DNA from: Isoetes taiwanensis
Lineage: Eukaryota; Streptophyta; Lycopodiopsida; Isoetales; Isoetaceae
Assembly: GCA_021234155.1 (NCBI GenBank)
Contig: JAJEKV010000032.1
Span: forward strand, 8,032,736 to 8,096,735
Direction of reading: 5' to 3'
DNA length: 64,000 bases
Shown: positions 29,973-41,330 of the stretch, one piece after another
Layout: every line of letters starts with the position of its first letter
Numbering within the stretch: position 1 is the first letter of the stretch
The notes under the pieces: generated by a model
Seen by the model: the letters and a program-made list of their open reading frames with translations, nothing else
Databases searched by the model: none
Told to the model about the DNA's origin: nothing
Made by a program: the position numbers and the translations under genes

Positions 29973-32276
29973 ATGTATGACACTGTAGCCTATATCCACA
30001 GCTTTACCTGCTATATCTTACAATCGATTGACAAGAATGAGAGAATTCATCCAGATTGCAAATTCACAGGCTGCACCTCTACTGCAGTGTCTGAAAAGGT
30101 GTCTACTCTTTGCGAAGAAGCTCGGCTCGAAGAAGCACTTCAGGTTGTGGAGCAGAGGCGTATTGGTTTGTCGAGAAACAATGGGTATTTGCTTTTGCAA
30201 AAATGTAGCGAGGCAAGAAATGGAGAAAGTGGTAGACGAGTTCAATTCCTGTTGGTACAGAACAAGCTTGAAGCAGTGTCTGTTTTGGGTGATTATTTAA
30301 TTCGTTTGTTTGGAAATTGTCGAAGTTTATTCGAGACAAACCAGGCATTCAGAACTGTTCTGATGCCAAGCCAACATACATGGAGCTCCATAATCTGGGC
30401 TCATGCCAACCTTGGCCAAGGTAATTCTGCCCTTGAATTGTACCATAGAACACGAGTGGAAAGCTTAAAAGGTAGCAAATATGTTTATATTGCTGGCTTG
30501 AAGGGTTGCGTAGTAGCATCACATCTTGCATATGGAAGACTCATCCATAACAACATTATTGAAAGTGGAATCCATGTAGATGTGGTAGTGGGAAATACCC
30601 TCGTTGATTTTTATGCTAAATGTGGAACTTTGGAAGAGGCACTTGAAGTGTTCCGCAAAATGGTCATTCTAGATGTAGTATCATGGAGTGTAGTGATTTC
30701 TGGATATGCTGAACATGGAGAGACCTTCCTTGCTATAGACTGTTTTGACAAAATGCAAGAAGAGGGAATAAAGCCAGATGAAATAACATATTCAGGCATC
30801 TTGAAGGCGTGTCACAATGTACAACATGGCCGAATCATCCATGAACAGATTTGGAGAAATAACATAAGCATGAATGTTGTTGGAAGTTCTATTATTAATA
30901 TGTATTTCAATTGCAGTAGCTTGCAGGAGGCTATTCAGGTCTTTGACAATTTACTAAATCCAGATATTTTATCATGGGGTACAATTATTGCAGGACTTGT
31001 TAAACATGATGAAGATCATCTTGCATTAGTGTGCTATAAAGAAATGCAGAAGGAGGGCATAAAAACAAATGATCCTATATTTTTAACCATTCTGCAAGCA
31101 TGTGGGAAGCTGGGAGCTATTGAACAAGGCAGGATTTTACATGAACAAACCATTATCGGTTGTCATGAATCAGATAATTTGGTAGGGAATGCTCTAATCA
31201 ACATGTACATGAAATGTGGGAGCATAGAGGAGGCACACTATGTTTTAAATAACTTAACTAATTGGGATGTAGTATCGTGGAACACGGCCATTGCAGGGTA
31301 TGCTGATCATGGCATGGCTCAGCTCGCCTTAAAACATTTTGAAAAGATGCAGCAGGTGGGGATAAAACCAAACCAAGTCACCTTCCTGCACATACTGAAA
31401 GCATGCCAAGGTGATCAAGTCCTAGAGCAAGGCAGAGTTGTTCATGACCAAATTATTGAAGCTGGTTTTCAATCTGACAGTGTGGGGAATGCTCTGGTAT
31501 ATTTATATGGAAAATTTGGGAGCATGGAGGAAGCACATAAACTATTTAATGATTTACCAAGCCGGGATGTCGTATCCTGGAATGCTCTAATTGCAGGATG
31601 TATTTATAATGACAGGAACAAGCTTGTATTAGAATATTATGAAACGATGCAAAGAGAAAGAATAATACCTGACACAACAACTACTTTATACATCTTGAGA
31701 GCATGTAGCAACATAGGGGCAATAGAAAATGGAAGATTAGTTCATAGACATATTGTAAAACAGTTTAACATATTAGAGTTTACCCTCATTCATATGTATG
31801 CCAAATGTGGAAGCATGGAAGAAGCAAAAATAGTTTTCAGCCAATTGCCAAGCCAACATGCTGTTTCTTGGAGTGCAATGATAGCAGGATATGGCCAGCA
31901 TGGCGATGTGAGGCTTGCTATACAATACCTTGGGGACATGGAATCTAGTGGTGTGACGCCAGACCGCGTCACCTTTATTGGGATACTTATTGCTTGCACT
32001 CGTGTAGGCTTAGTAGATGAAGGCCATTGGTATTTTAGATACATGGAAGAAATACATGGAGTCAAGCCAGATGAAATGCATATTAATTGCATGATTGACC
32101 TATTAGGTCATGTAGGATGCTTCGACGAGGCTGCAGTTTTACTGCAATGCAGTGCCCCATATAATAATTCTGATGGGTGGATGGCGTTGCTCAATGCTTG
32201 TAGAATATATGGCAATATGGAACTGGGTAGACAATGTTTTGTTAAATCACAAGTATTGTGTGATCCAGGTCTATAA
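29973..32276 (+). CDS. PLS-class pentatricopeptide repeat protein, intronless, short E domain
   Basis: The frame is open from 29853, after a TGA at 29850-29852. The first in-frame ATG is at 29973, giving 767 aa. After about 100 residues without clear repeats, six P-L-S triplets follow. They are marked by the S/P-motif block VSW (DVVSWSVVI, DILSWGTII, DVVSWNTAI, DVVSWNALI, HAVSWSAMI), by VGNALINMYMKCGSIEEA and by the L-motif KPDEITYSGILKAC. The end has P2/L2/S2-like VTFIGILIACTRVGLVDEGHWYF and a partial E1 (GWMALLNACRIYGNMELG), then stops. E2, E+ and DYW are absent. Such proteins bind organellar RNA; those lacking DYW need a partner to edit cytidines or act in processing. Targeting is not evident from the N-terminus. 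A related decayed copy lies at 46985-50187. Confidence 0.88.
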   Translation: MYDTVAYIHSFTCYILQSIDKNERIHPDCKFTGCTSTAVSEKVSTLCEEARLEEALQVVEQRRIGLSRNNGYLLLQKCSEARNGESGRRVQFLLVQNKLEAVSVLGDYLIRLFGNCRSLFETNQAFRTVLMPSQHTWSSIIWAHANLGQGNSALELYHRTRVESLKGSKYVYIAGLKGCVVASHLAYGRLIHNNIIESGIHVDVVVGNTLVDFYAKCGTLEEALEVFRKMVILDVVSWSVVISGYAEHGETFLAIDCFDKMQEEGIKPDEITYSGILKACHNVQHGRIIHEQIWRNNISMNVVGSSIINMYFNCSSLQEAIQVFDNLLNPDILSWGTIIAGLVKHDEDHLALVCYKEMQKEGIKTNDPIFLTILQACGKLGAIEQGRILHEQTIIGCHESDNLVGNALINMYMKCGSIEEAHYVLNNLTNWDVVSWNTAIAGYADHGMAQLALKHFEKMQQVGIKPNQVTFLHILKACQGDQVLEQGRVVHDQIIEAGFQSDSVGNALVYLYGKFGSMEEAHKLFNDLPSRDVVSWNALIAGCIYNDRNKLVLEYYETMQRERIIPDTTTTLYILRACSNIGAIENGRLVHRHIVKQFNILEFTLIHMYAKCGSMEEAKIVFSQLPSQHAVSWSAMIAGYGQHGDVRLAIQYLGDMESSGVTPDRVTFIGILIACTRVGLVDEGHWYFRYMEEIHGVKPDEMHINCMIDLLGHVGCFDEAAVLLQCSAPYNNSDGWMALLNACRIYGNMELGRQCFVKSQVLCDPGL

Positions 32277-32373
32277 TTTATGCTGGTTTGTCATAGTGGT
32301 GATATGGATAACAATGCATCTAGAAATTTCAAAGAGCCTGATAAATTTGAAGTCTAGTCTTATTGCCAGATAT

Positions 32374-32435
32374 AGGTGAACGTTATAATTTCATGTGTTC
32401 TTTCAGGTGAACGTTATAATTTCATGTGTTCTTTC
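32374..32435. repeat. 31-bp tandem duplication in the PPR 3' region
   Basis: AGGTGAACGTTATAATTTCATG starts at 32374 and 32405, each copy followed by TGTTCTTTC. Confidence 0.88.
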
Positions 32436-32449
32436 TATATAGAAAGATT

Positions 32450-32455
32450 AATAAA
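32450..32455 (+). terminator. Candidate polyadenylation signal of the PPR gene
   Basis: AATAAA lies 174 bp after the stop in an AT-rich stretch. Plant signals are loose, so this is only a candidate. Confidence 0.35.
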
Positions 32456-32459
32456 GCAT

Positions 32460-33435
32460 TTGAAACACAGACATCTATATTATCAATGCATCACCAAGTT
32501 ATTAGAAGTTTATTAGGACAATTGTCATTTGCCTTGTGTATATTAGGAGTTTATCAGATGTCAGAGATATTCTGCTACTATAATTGCTATTAAGCCATTG
32601 AATTAGGGAATATTTTGTCGTGGATTCCAAATGGAGCAATAGTGGCCCTCCATTGACCTCTTGATGACGTCACCCTATGGTTTTGTTACCATTGAAGAAA
32701 GTCAAGATACAAATCAGACCACCATTGGAGCTTTAAAACATTCATAAGCAAGCAGAGAATCAAGAAGAGTCTTTTGCCCCTGCACAGCGGTTGCAATGTT
32801 TCCAAAAAAATAAAGAAGTTCAACATAAGAATTAATGATGTTTTCATAGGCATTTATGTTGTTTCTTCTGCAAATGTGAATCAGTACTGAAGGTGCAAGA
32901 AAGACCCTCTGCATGTGCCCATCAGTTATAGAGAAATAACATTGCAAACACTACCAATCAATTTGCACACCCTTCATCCAAGGCCTTAATTGGAAATCCA
33001 AAGCCCCTCATATCCAAAATCCTTCATACAAAACCCTTCACCGGATTATCTGCATTACATGCTATGGCTTCCAAAACCTCAAACAAATTGCAGGGCTTAC
33101 ATCTCCTAATCAAATAACTGTGGCTTCTTCTACATGCAAAGGCCCTAGTCAGAGTTATGCTGTTCGAGCTTGCCATGGAGCCTCAATGATGATTTGTTCG
33201 CTGCCCTGAAGTTTGAGCACCGATTTGCAATGTAATCCTACGCAAAAACCGTAAAATAACTCCAAAATAGAAACTACCCCAAAATAGAAAACAAACAGCC
33301 ATGTCATCTTGACCTCATCTACACATTCAATAAGTCTAACATCTACAGAAATTTATCGCAGTGGCCAAGGCTGGTGCAAACATTTCTCTCTATCAATTTT
33401 CATGTATTAGGGAAGCCACTTCCCTCTAATGGCTC
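32460..33435. other. No gene seen
   Basis: Moderately AT-rich intergenic sequence. No frame over 80 codons has conserved character. Confidence 0.4.
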
Positions 33436-33439
33436 ATTT

Positions 33440-33910
33440 ATTAGAACTTTGTTTGCCCTAGATTCTATGAAGATTCCCATAGGTTCCATAGATTCTCGTA
33501 CGATTCCTCTAGGTTCTCCAAGATTCTCTTATGATTTTGTTGGGTTCCCGAAGAATCTATAAAGATTACCCCATATCCTCTTAAGATTTTGATGCATTCT
33601 CTAATATTCTATAAAAATTCCCCTAGATTCTCTAAAATGCCATCAAGATCCTCTTAGATGCTCTAACTTTCCTCTAGATTTTCTTAAATACCATGAAGGT
33701 TCCCCAGTACTATATAAAAGTTCCCCTAGATTCTCAAAGATTCTATGAAGCTTCTCTAGGAATCTTTAAGATTCTATAGGGATTCTTTCAGATTCTTTTA
33801 AGATTTGTCTATATTCCTAAAGATTCTCTCAAGATTCCTCTAGATTCCCTCAGATTCTAGGAATATTTCACATAGGTTCTCTAAGATTCCATGACGATTC
33901 TCCATTTCAA
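33440..33910. repeat. Degenerate AGATTC(C/T) repeat array
   Basis: AGATTCT and AGATTCCC alternate with CTCTA, TATGA and CATAG spacers roughly every 10-20 bp across 470 bp. The same family recurs forward at 43920-44130 and as the complement (GAATCTAGGGG) at 42720-43300. Confidence 0.8.
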
Positions 33911-34187
33911 TTACATTGGCTATAATGGCATTAAAACAATGGCAAATTATCAGCTGTTGGAAAGCTCTCGATGAGAGGAATCTAATGGCGTGGGGTCCTC
34001 CTTGATCTGACTTAATCATTGTGGGATATGGTTGTTTAAAGCAGAGGCATAAAAGAGAAGATTTCTAGAATGCTATAGTGCCACCTCACCCTTTCCACAT
34101 TAATTATAGTGCCACTTCTTGGCACCTTCCTTAACCTACTCAAAAAGCTCGAACACATGTCAAGGTTTTTGAATAGAATGTTGGATA

Positions 34188-34713
34188 ACGAAATTTTAAC
34201 CATCTTCAAATTTCGCCCTCTTTCACCTTATTTTTAAACAGTGAAAAACTCTGCTGATCTTGTGTCGATATTCATGGGCGGCGCCGCCTCCTCTGCATTT
34301 CTGCCCCTTCTCCACTCCAACAATCCGCTTCTCCAATGCTTGATTTTAACTTCTTCTTTTTTTTTCCTTCAGTGCCACAGTTGTTTGGCAGAAATTTTCG
34401 GCCTCAATCTGGCTGGGCTTGGCAGATCTATGTCAAAATTGCCCCAGTGTTTCTAGATTTGCAAAAACAAAGAACACTAGGTCCCCCGAATTTGATCTGT
34501 CACAGAATGGGCAGAGCCCGTTATGGTAGAAACTACTGGTAGAATCGACAGAATCTGTTATGGTAGAAACTACTGCAGTGGCGTTTGTGAGACTAAAATT
34601 CAATGAAGAACTTCAGAAAGCAAACCAAAGGCAAAAAATGCTACAGATCTCAAGAACTGGCAGAAATTTGAAGCTGGATCGGGCAGAAATTTGAAGATGG
34701 TTAAAATTTCGTC
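34188..34713. mobile_element. MITE-like element with 27-bp terminal inverted repeats
   Basis: ACGAAATTTTAACCATCTTC and the next seven bases (34188-34214) are repeated inverted at 34687-34713, and the match continues into GCCC with one inserted base. The interior holds a short plus-strand frame beginning MGGAASSAFLPLLH (about 34275) and a pyrimidine tract ending TTCCTTCAG that looks like a splice acceptor. A host exon may have been captured. No target-site duplication was found, so the class is uncertain. Confidence 0.6.
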
Positions 34714-34717
34714 AGAG

Positions 34718-34851
34718 AATTTGAAGGACCATAAAATTTCTGAATGAAATTTTGAGCAGACCTGGCGGCGCCACTCCCGGCAGGCCAGGTCAGCTCAAAA
34801 TTTCATTCAGAAATTTTCAGGTCCTTCAAATTACTCCTTCCAAAATGTTGA
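34718..34851. repeat. Hairpin with GC-rich loop
   Basis: AATTTGAAGGACC, AAAATTTCTGAATGAAATTTTGAGC and ACCTGGC on the left pair with GCCAGGT, GCTCAAAATTTCATTCAGAAATTTT and GGTCCTTCAAATT on the right, around CGGCGCCACTCCCGGCAG. It starts five bases after the MITE-like element. Confidence 0.8.
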
Positions 34852-35234
34852 GGTGTCAATTGGTAGAAAGAATTCATTAGTACTAAATATGCCTTGGGAC
34901 ATGTGTAAAAAAAAGCCTTAAAAGTGTTAAAAACATTATCTAAACTATATTATCCAAAGTGCCAGAATTAAATAAGCCTTTGGACACGTGTCCCGCTGCT
35001 CATGACCCGCCAGGTCAGCTCAAAATTTCATTCAAAAATTTTAAGGTCCTTCAAATTACTCCTTCCAAGATGTTGAGGTGTCAATTTTTAGAAAGAATTC
35101 ATTAGTACTAAATACGCCTTGGAACATGTGTAAAAAAAAGCCTTAAAAGTGTTAAAAACGTTATCTAAACTATATTATCCAAAGTGTCAGAATTAAATAA
35201 GCCTTTGGACACGTGTCAAAAAATGGCTTTAAAA
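34785..35234. repeat. 225-bp tandem duplication including the hairpin's right arm
   Basis: CCAGGTCAGCTCAAAATTTC starts at 34785 and 35010, and the two units stay collinear to GCCTTTGGACACGTGTC. A diverged third start, GGCGCCGCCAGGTCAACTC, occurs at about 40945. Confidence 0.88.
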
Positions 35235-35976
35235 GTATTACAAACGGATAAGGCTACGTATCCACAAAACAAACAGGGATCTTTAGAGCATATTCTCTAG
35301 GAAGCTTGCCTATAGCAATTATATAGTTTGGATAAAAGCAATTCCATGCTCTCCGGTCAAAACAATCCTGCCACAGTTACTTTTTCTACCATTTTTATAT
35401 GAATATAGCTCCTTAACCATTGACAATCTTATGTTATCCCATATGTTTTCCACATTTGCAAAACCTTATTATAATAGCCGTCTTGTTGACAATGTACTTC
35501 TGGTGATGAGAGAAGCATGAATTAATCACCTGGGAAGAACGAATGTAGAAGAGGTACCCAGGAAAAAGGAAAAGTGATTTTTGAAGCAAGAGGCTACGGA
35601 GAGCAGCATATATAAGAAAATTGATGTTGAGAAAATGGGGATTGGTTATGAGAGTGGGTCATCTTTTGTTTTGCTGCTAATTACATGTGGATATGGTCGC
35701 AAAAGCGCCAATTACTTAATCAACTGCTGTAATATTTTGGGAGAATTACCAAAATGCCTCCTACATTTTGATGCTCCTAAAATAGCGTGTCTGGCTACAA
35801 CAACAATAACTTTTTGTTATTGATCAAATAAGAAAGTGCCCTTCTTCACAAAACTGGAGTTGGAATTTTCAGGTTGTAGTATTTAGATAAGTGTTCTGAT
35901 AAACAACTCAAAAGAGTATAACTTATGACAATTTTGATTTTGATGAGTTTGATTTTATTCTAAAGAACTTAAATAA
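35235..35976. other. No gene seen
   Basis: AT-rich. The plus frame at 35581-35823 is open but starts without an ATG and has no motif. Confidence 0.4.
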
Positions 35977-37469
35977 TGTGACGCTCCCCGAACTTATACG
36001 ATGTTCCCATTGTATAAATACCGAAAATTCCCCTCCCATGGCGACTACATCACCACAGAAAGGCCCTTCGTCTGCCTCAGACCACTTGTGATGGACAAGT
36101 GTCCGGGTGAAGGACATGAAGGTGTTATTCGTCCCACGCCTTCTATGGGAATCCAATATAGCGGAAGCATACATAAAAATTAGCACCTATCACACAATAT
36201 ATAAAATAATATGCCACCTTGAAGGGTGGTCCATCCACCAATAGTACAACACCTCATAATAGTAGAAAATATAACAAATGCATAAAAAATAAAGGCTCTA
36301 ATCCCAGGCTCAGACTCAATGGTGTCACTGATAGCCAGAGCCTCCGGATATCAATAGACAGAATAGTGGCAATGACATTGGCTGGCATAGAATAATGGCT
36401 AGAGTAGTCCACTCCACTCGCCCCTTCTTATACACACTTTACAGTTAGGCTGACTCATGCTATGGCCTGGTTGTAGTCTTCCGGAGACACAATCTCATGG
36501 AGTCACCCTATGAGACAACTCTGAGTTACATCTCCCCGGTCCGAGGAATCCCTTCTCGGAGCATGGTGCTTCCATGGGTGGCTAGAGGATTGTGGTCCTA
36601 CTGGCGACCACGCATCCGTGTCCAATTTGAACCCCCCAAAATCCATAGGCCACCCCGGTGCACCCATCAAGCCTAGAATGTCGCTATAAGTACGTATCCT
36701 GTAACTAAGAAGGTGTCAGATCCATACCTGGCCCATATAGATCCGGCCACTATAGGGAGCCTTGTAGCCATGCTAAGCAAGGTCCCACCTCCATTTTACT
36801 ATCACGATCCTTATATGGTGTTCAAACACATCATACCATCGACAGCCAGGAGGGCTCTTGTGCACAGATTGCATTAAGAGGTTCTAACTAGGAGCATCTC
36901 TATTTCTAGATGGCTTTTAGGTCTCTACCCCCCCTCTAATCCATACACACAAGAGAAACAGAAAGAGAGAGCAATCATATACAAGACATCCATCATAATC
37001 TCAAATAGGACATAAAATAGAGTCTAATCATCCATCTATTCATACAAGGGCCAGATGGAAACACAAACTACCTAAAGACTAGCATGTCTCTTGATTAGAT
37101 CCATTATCCCAAAAAACATCCATGAATCAAGTATGGTTACATTGTTCAAGCAGCTCCTCTCTTCTCCAATCCTTCCCAAATCGATTTGGGGCAGAATTGG
37201 GGGTGGAGATCCATTGCCCCCTCAACTTAGCAAGCCTCTCCTGGCCAATCGAGTTGGGCCAGGTGGCTCCACCTAATTAGCCTATATATACTAATTAATA
37301 ACATTAATCAGCCCAATTAGGTTAATTAGCTTAATTAACTTATGACAATTTAGCATAGATAACATAAACCCTTTTAAGTTAACCCGCAATGACCCATAAT
37401 GGTCCAAATATACCTAGTGACGTGTCATTGTATTTATATGTATAGTATATAAATACATCGAATGTCACA
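35977..37469 (-). mobile_element. gypsy LTR, copy in minus orientation
   Basis: The ends are TGTGACGC at 35977 and GTCACA at 37469 (so TG..CA on either strand). Just outside the right end, the minus strand reads AAGGAGAGTAGAA, a polypurine tract, so this is the 3' LTR of the gypsy remains at 37690-38514. It is collinear, inverted, with 38582-40029. Confidence 0.82.
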
Positions 37470-37689
37470 TTCTACTCTCCTTGGAATGAGGGAATCTTGT
37501 CATGCCTAAGGCTTGCAATTCGTCTTGGCATAAGGAATGACAATGTTCCCATTATAGCGTGGAACGCGTCTTAATATGCCTATATGGTTATTCTCATCCT
37601 AGGATGCATCTAAACCCAAACCCCTGCATGACCCCTGCCGGATCTAGCACTCAACTGCTTACCATTGGAGTTGGAGTCGATAGCATCGT

Positions 37690-38514
37690 GGATGGTTCGA
37701 CTTCGACATTGCCGCATAAAGTCTGGGTAAGCCTTATCGAGATCTTGCTTAAGGTCCGAAGTAGCATCTTTCATTGGCAAGTGTTTTCACTTAACCAAAT
37801 ACTGCAATATCTGAATTTTTCTCGTTTGCTTATATGATCCATCGAGAAGAGCTTCTAGAACGACCTCCAATTGTTCGTTAATCATTTCCAGAAGTGTCGG
37901 TGTATCAAGGATCTCATGGGGATTTGGGGTGTTCTTCTTCAAAAGGCTTACATAAAAAACTTTATGGACTTTGAGATGTGCTGGCAAATTCAACTTATAA
38001 GCTTGAGGACCTATTCGTTGAATAATCTTGAAGGGTCCCGCCCATCATTATGCCAGTTTCTTGCAATTGCCAATCTTGAGCTTGGCTTGTTTAACCTTGA
38101 TCTTTAACCATACCGAATCACCAACTTGAAACTCGCGTGGGCTGCGATGCTTGTCTGCAATACATTTGTCGACTTCGTGCTGCCAACAGATACCCACGGA
38201 CTTCCTCTACCAAGGCTTGCATATCCGTAAGCAATTGTTGTGAGACTTCCACCTTGAAAACTGGGTTATGCCACGTATTTGGAGTGAGGCATTGGTAGCC
38301 ATAGTTAATCATATCTAGCTCTCCTAGAGTTTGTAACTGCTCTGCTTTTGTTTGCTGACAAAGTTAAGCAACTGACAATATGCTTCTTCATGCCAGGCCA
38401 GAAGTAGCTGAATCTTATCTTGAAATATGTCTTTATGAACCCAACATGGCCAGCTATTGGACTATTACATGTGTCGTGAAGAATGAGTCTCCGAACTCCT
38501 GACGATTCGGGCAC
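37690..38514 (-). mobile_element. Chromodomain Ty3/gypsy integrase remains
   Basis: From 38514 the minus strand gives the zinc-binding domain (LHDTCNSPIAGHVGFIKTYF, YFWPGMKKHIVSC). The catalytic core is missing. At about 38190 the C-terminal part resumes: ADKHRSPREFQVGDSVWLKI, KLNLPAHLKVHKVFYVSLL and, after a hinge, a chromodomain-like QILQYLVKWKHLP..DATSD. This places it among chromoviruses. Stops and frameshifts break it throughout. Confidence 0.82.
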
Positions 38515-38581
38515 ATATAATTTGTATAAAGTATCTATGTTTGTAATATTGCTCTATAATGTTCAATGCTGGGGGGTAGGA

Positions 38582-40029
38582 TGTGACGTTTCACGTATTT
38601 ATATGCTATACGTATAAATACCATGTCACGTCACCAAGTATGTTTAGACTGTAATGGGACATTAGGGGCTAACAATAAAAGGGGTTTATGATAGCTATAC
38701 TAAATAATCATAGATTAATTAATTTAATTAACCTAAGTAAGCTAATTAATGATATTAATTAGCCAATAGGAGGAGCCACCGGGCGCAAATCGATTGGGCC
38801 AGAGGAGACTTGCTATTCTAAGGGGGCAAGCTAAGCCTCCACCCCCAACCCTGCCCCAAGTCGATGGAAAGATTGGAGAAGGGAGGAGCTGCTTGAACAC
38901 AGTAACTAGCCTTGAATCATGGATGTTCTTCGTGATAACGGGTTCAGCTAAGAAACAAGTCAGTCTTTAGGTAGTTTATGTTCTAATCTAACCCCCTTGT
39001 ATGATTAGATGAATGATTAGATTCTCTTTTATGCTTTACTTGAGATTAGATGGATGATTTGAATGTGATTGTTCTTTCCTTCTGTTCCTCTTGTGTACAT
39101 GGGGTTAAAGGGATTTAGAGATTTAAAAGCTACCTAGGAATAGAGATGCTCCTAGTTAGAACCCTTTAAAACCTATTAAATGTGGCGTTATACAAGAGCC
39201 CTCCTGGCTGTCGATGGTATGGTGTGGCTGACACCAGAAAAGGAGCATGGTGGTGAAGTGGGGGTGTGACCTTGCCTACCGTGCCTACAAGGCTCCCTAC
39301 TGTGGCTAGGTCTATAATCGGTCATTGCATATGGGCTGGATATGGATCTGACACCTCCTGGGCCACAGGATACGTGCCTATAAGGACGTCCTGGGCTCAA
39401 TAGGCATGCCGGGGCGGCCTATGGATTTTGGAGGGGTTAAAGTCGGGTGTGGATGCGTCGTTGCATGACGGAACCACGACCCTCAAGCCACCCATGGAAG
39501 CTCCATGGTCTGGAAAGGATTTCCCCCTTTCATGCCTCATCGGACCGAGGAGATGTAACCTGGGTAGTCTTATAGGGTGATTCCATGAAATTACGTCCCC
39601 AGGAGGCTACATCCATGTCATAGCTGCAAAGTGTGCACAGGAGGGGCAGATGGAGTGGACTACCCTAGCCATTGTTCTACACCAGCCAACGCCAATGTCA
39701 TGATTCCTTGTCCTTCTGTTGTTATCTGGAGGCCCTGACCGTTGGTTGATTCCTTGGAGTCTGAGCCTGGGTTAGAGCCCCATTTGATGCATTGCATATG
39801 TTATGTTGTTGTTGTGATATTACTCGTATTGATGATGGATGGACCACCCTTCGTGGTGGTATGATATTATATGTTTTGTATGCTAGGTGCTAACTTGTAC
39901 GTACACTTTCGTTATATAAGATTCCCATAGAAGGCATGGGACAAATGACACCTCTGTGTCCTTCACTCGGGCACTTGGCCACCACAAGTGGTCCGAGGTA
40001 GACAGAGGGCCTTTCTTTGAAGCGTCACA
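38582..40029 (+). mobile_element. gypsy LTR, copy in plus orientation
   Basis: It begins TGTGACG right after GGGGGGTAGGA (a polypurine tract), so it also looks like a 3' LTR, and ends GCGTCACA at 40029. Shared landmarks with the inverted copy are TGTATAC-type repeats at the start, GGAGCCACC near 38770, CCTCCTGGCTGTCGATGGTATG near 39203, and GGATGGACCACCCTTCG and CCATAGAAGGC at the far end. Confidence 0.82.
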
Positions 40030-41029
40030 GTTTCTCGGGCATCGGCTTTTAAAGCCATATCCATTACTCTCTATGCCTGGCTTCGGAATAATCTCGTGTC
40101 GAAGATTCCGGCGGGAAGAACTTGGTGATGATCAAAACTTGATCTGGCTGTTCTACCAATGTATACATCTCTCCCAAAGCATTAAGCTTCAGAAGGAAGC
40201 GCTCGATTAAGTGAAATATGGGGAAGGGAATCCTCCCTCATGACTTAAAGCCCAAAACTAACTGGTTAGAACTTTCTCAGGTTCTGGGTTGATGCCAAGA
40301 AGAGACCCGAGAACGGCGAAGATTTGGTTGATGCTGAGGGATTCATAAGTTTGTTCCATGCATATATGATCCATCTCGTCAGAAGACATAGGGTGTAGGG
40401 TAGACGCACAATGTGGAATAGCGGCGCTAGGTAGGGTGGGTAGCAGGGTTAGGTGGCCAAGGTGGGCTATGGCGGTCGAGCTCCGTCAGGTGGCTATAGC
40501 GGTCGAGCTTCGTCTGGCGGATATGGCGTCCAAGGGCAGCAAGTCAAAAAAGGCGGATATAGAAAAAGAAATGTCCCGAAGGTTGAATTTCAAATTTTTT
40601 TTTAAGGTCTATGTGAAAAAAAATTATACGTATAAAAATATGGCAGACGTGTATTTCGGCGCCGAAGACGTTTCGGACGTCCCAAATTCAATTATAGACA
40701 CTCAAAATGTCGTCGGCGCCAATTTTGGTTTTCAGCCAAAATGTTGGTGTTGCCAACCGGTTCGCGAGTTGTCCTAAGGTAATTAGATGTCCCCGTCGCA
40801 ATGGAACAAAAATCAGCTCAATCCGAGTCTCCTAGAGAAAGTTATGACCCTCAGAAGTAAGGGACCTTATACAGATGAAAACTCAACATATTTTACCCTA
40901 TTACCTCATAAAAATTTACTCTCACCATTGAAATTTCCCGCGAGTGGCGCCGCCAGGTCAACTCAAATTTTTTCTGAAATTTCAAGGTGAGTGAAATTCT
41001 TCTTCCATAAATAATCACACGTCACATGA
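40030..41029. other. No supported gene; diverged copy of the 225-bp repeat start near 40945
   Basis: The plus-strand frame at 40436-40777 starts with GTCGAGCT(C/T)CGTC(A/T)GG repeats and turns Lys-rich without a domain. 40940-40985 is related to the unit at 34785. 40130-40330 could be decayed retroelement polyprotein on the minus strand, but no motif decides it. Confidence 0.4.
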
Positions 41030-41330
41030 AAAGGGTGCGGAAAAAGGAACAACAAAAAAGGCATGGGAAAAGGGAAAGGGCAGGGAAAAGATGAAAAAGG
41101 AAGGGAAAATTTTCGTGAGAAAAAAAGGGGAAGGGGACAGGGAAAGAAAGGGGAGGGGAGGGGAAAGAGGGTTTAAACAAGGAAAAAAGTAAAAAGGGAA
41201 GAAGAAAACGTGTAGCGAAAATGAGAAAAGAGGAAAAGAAGTGGTAGGAAAATTAGGAAAAAAAAGAAAAAGAGAAATGTGGGATAGAGCAAAAGGCAAA
41301 GGGAAGGGGAAACAATGTCTAATACACAAA
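41030..41330. repeat. 300-base purine tract
   Basis: Almost all A/G on the plus strand, built from GGGAAAAGG-like units. Open frames are compositional artefacts. Confidence 0.85.

Noticed and set aside
40130-40400. copia gag remnant on the minus strand
   Set aside because: Weak resemblance spread over several frames, with no zinc knuckle or conserved block.
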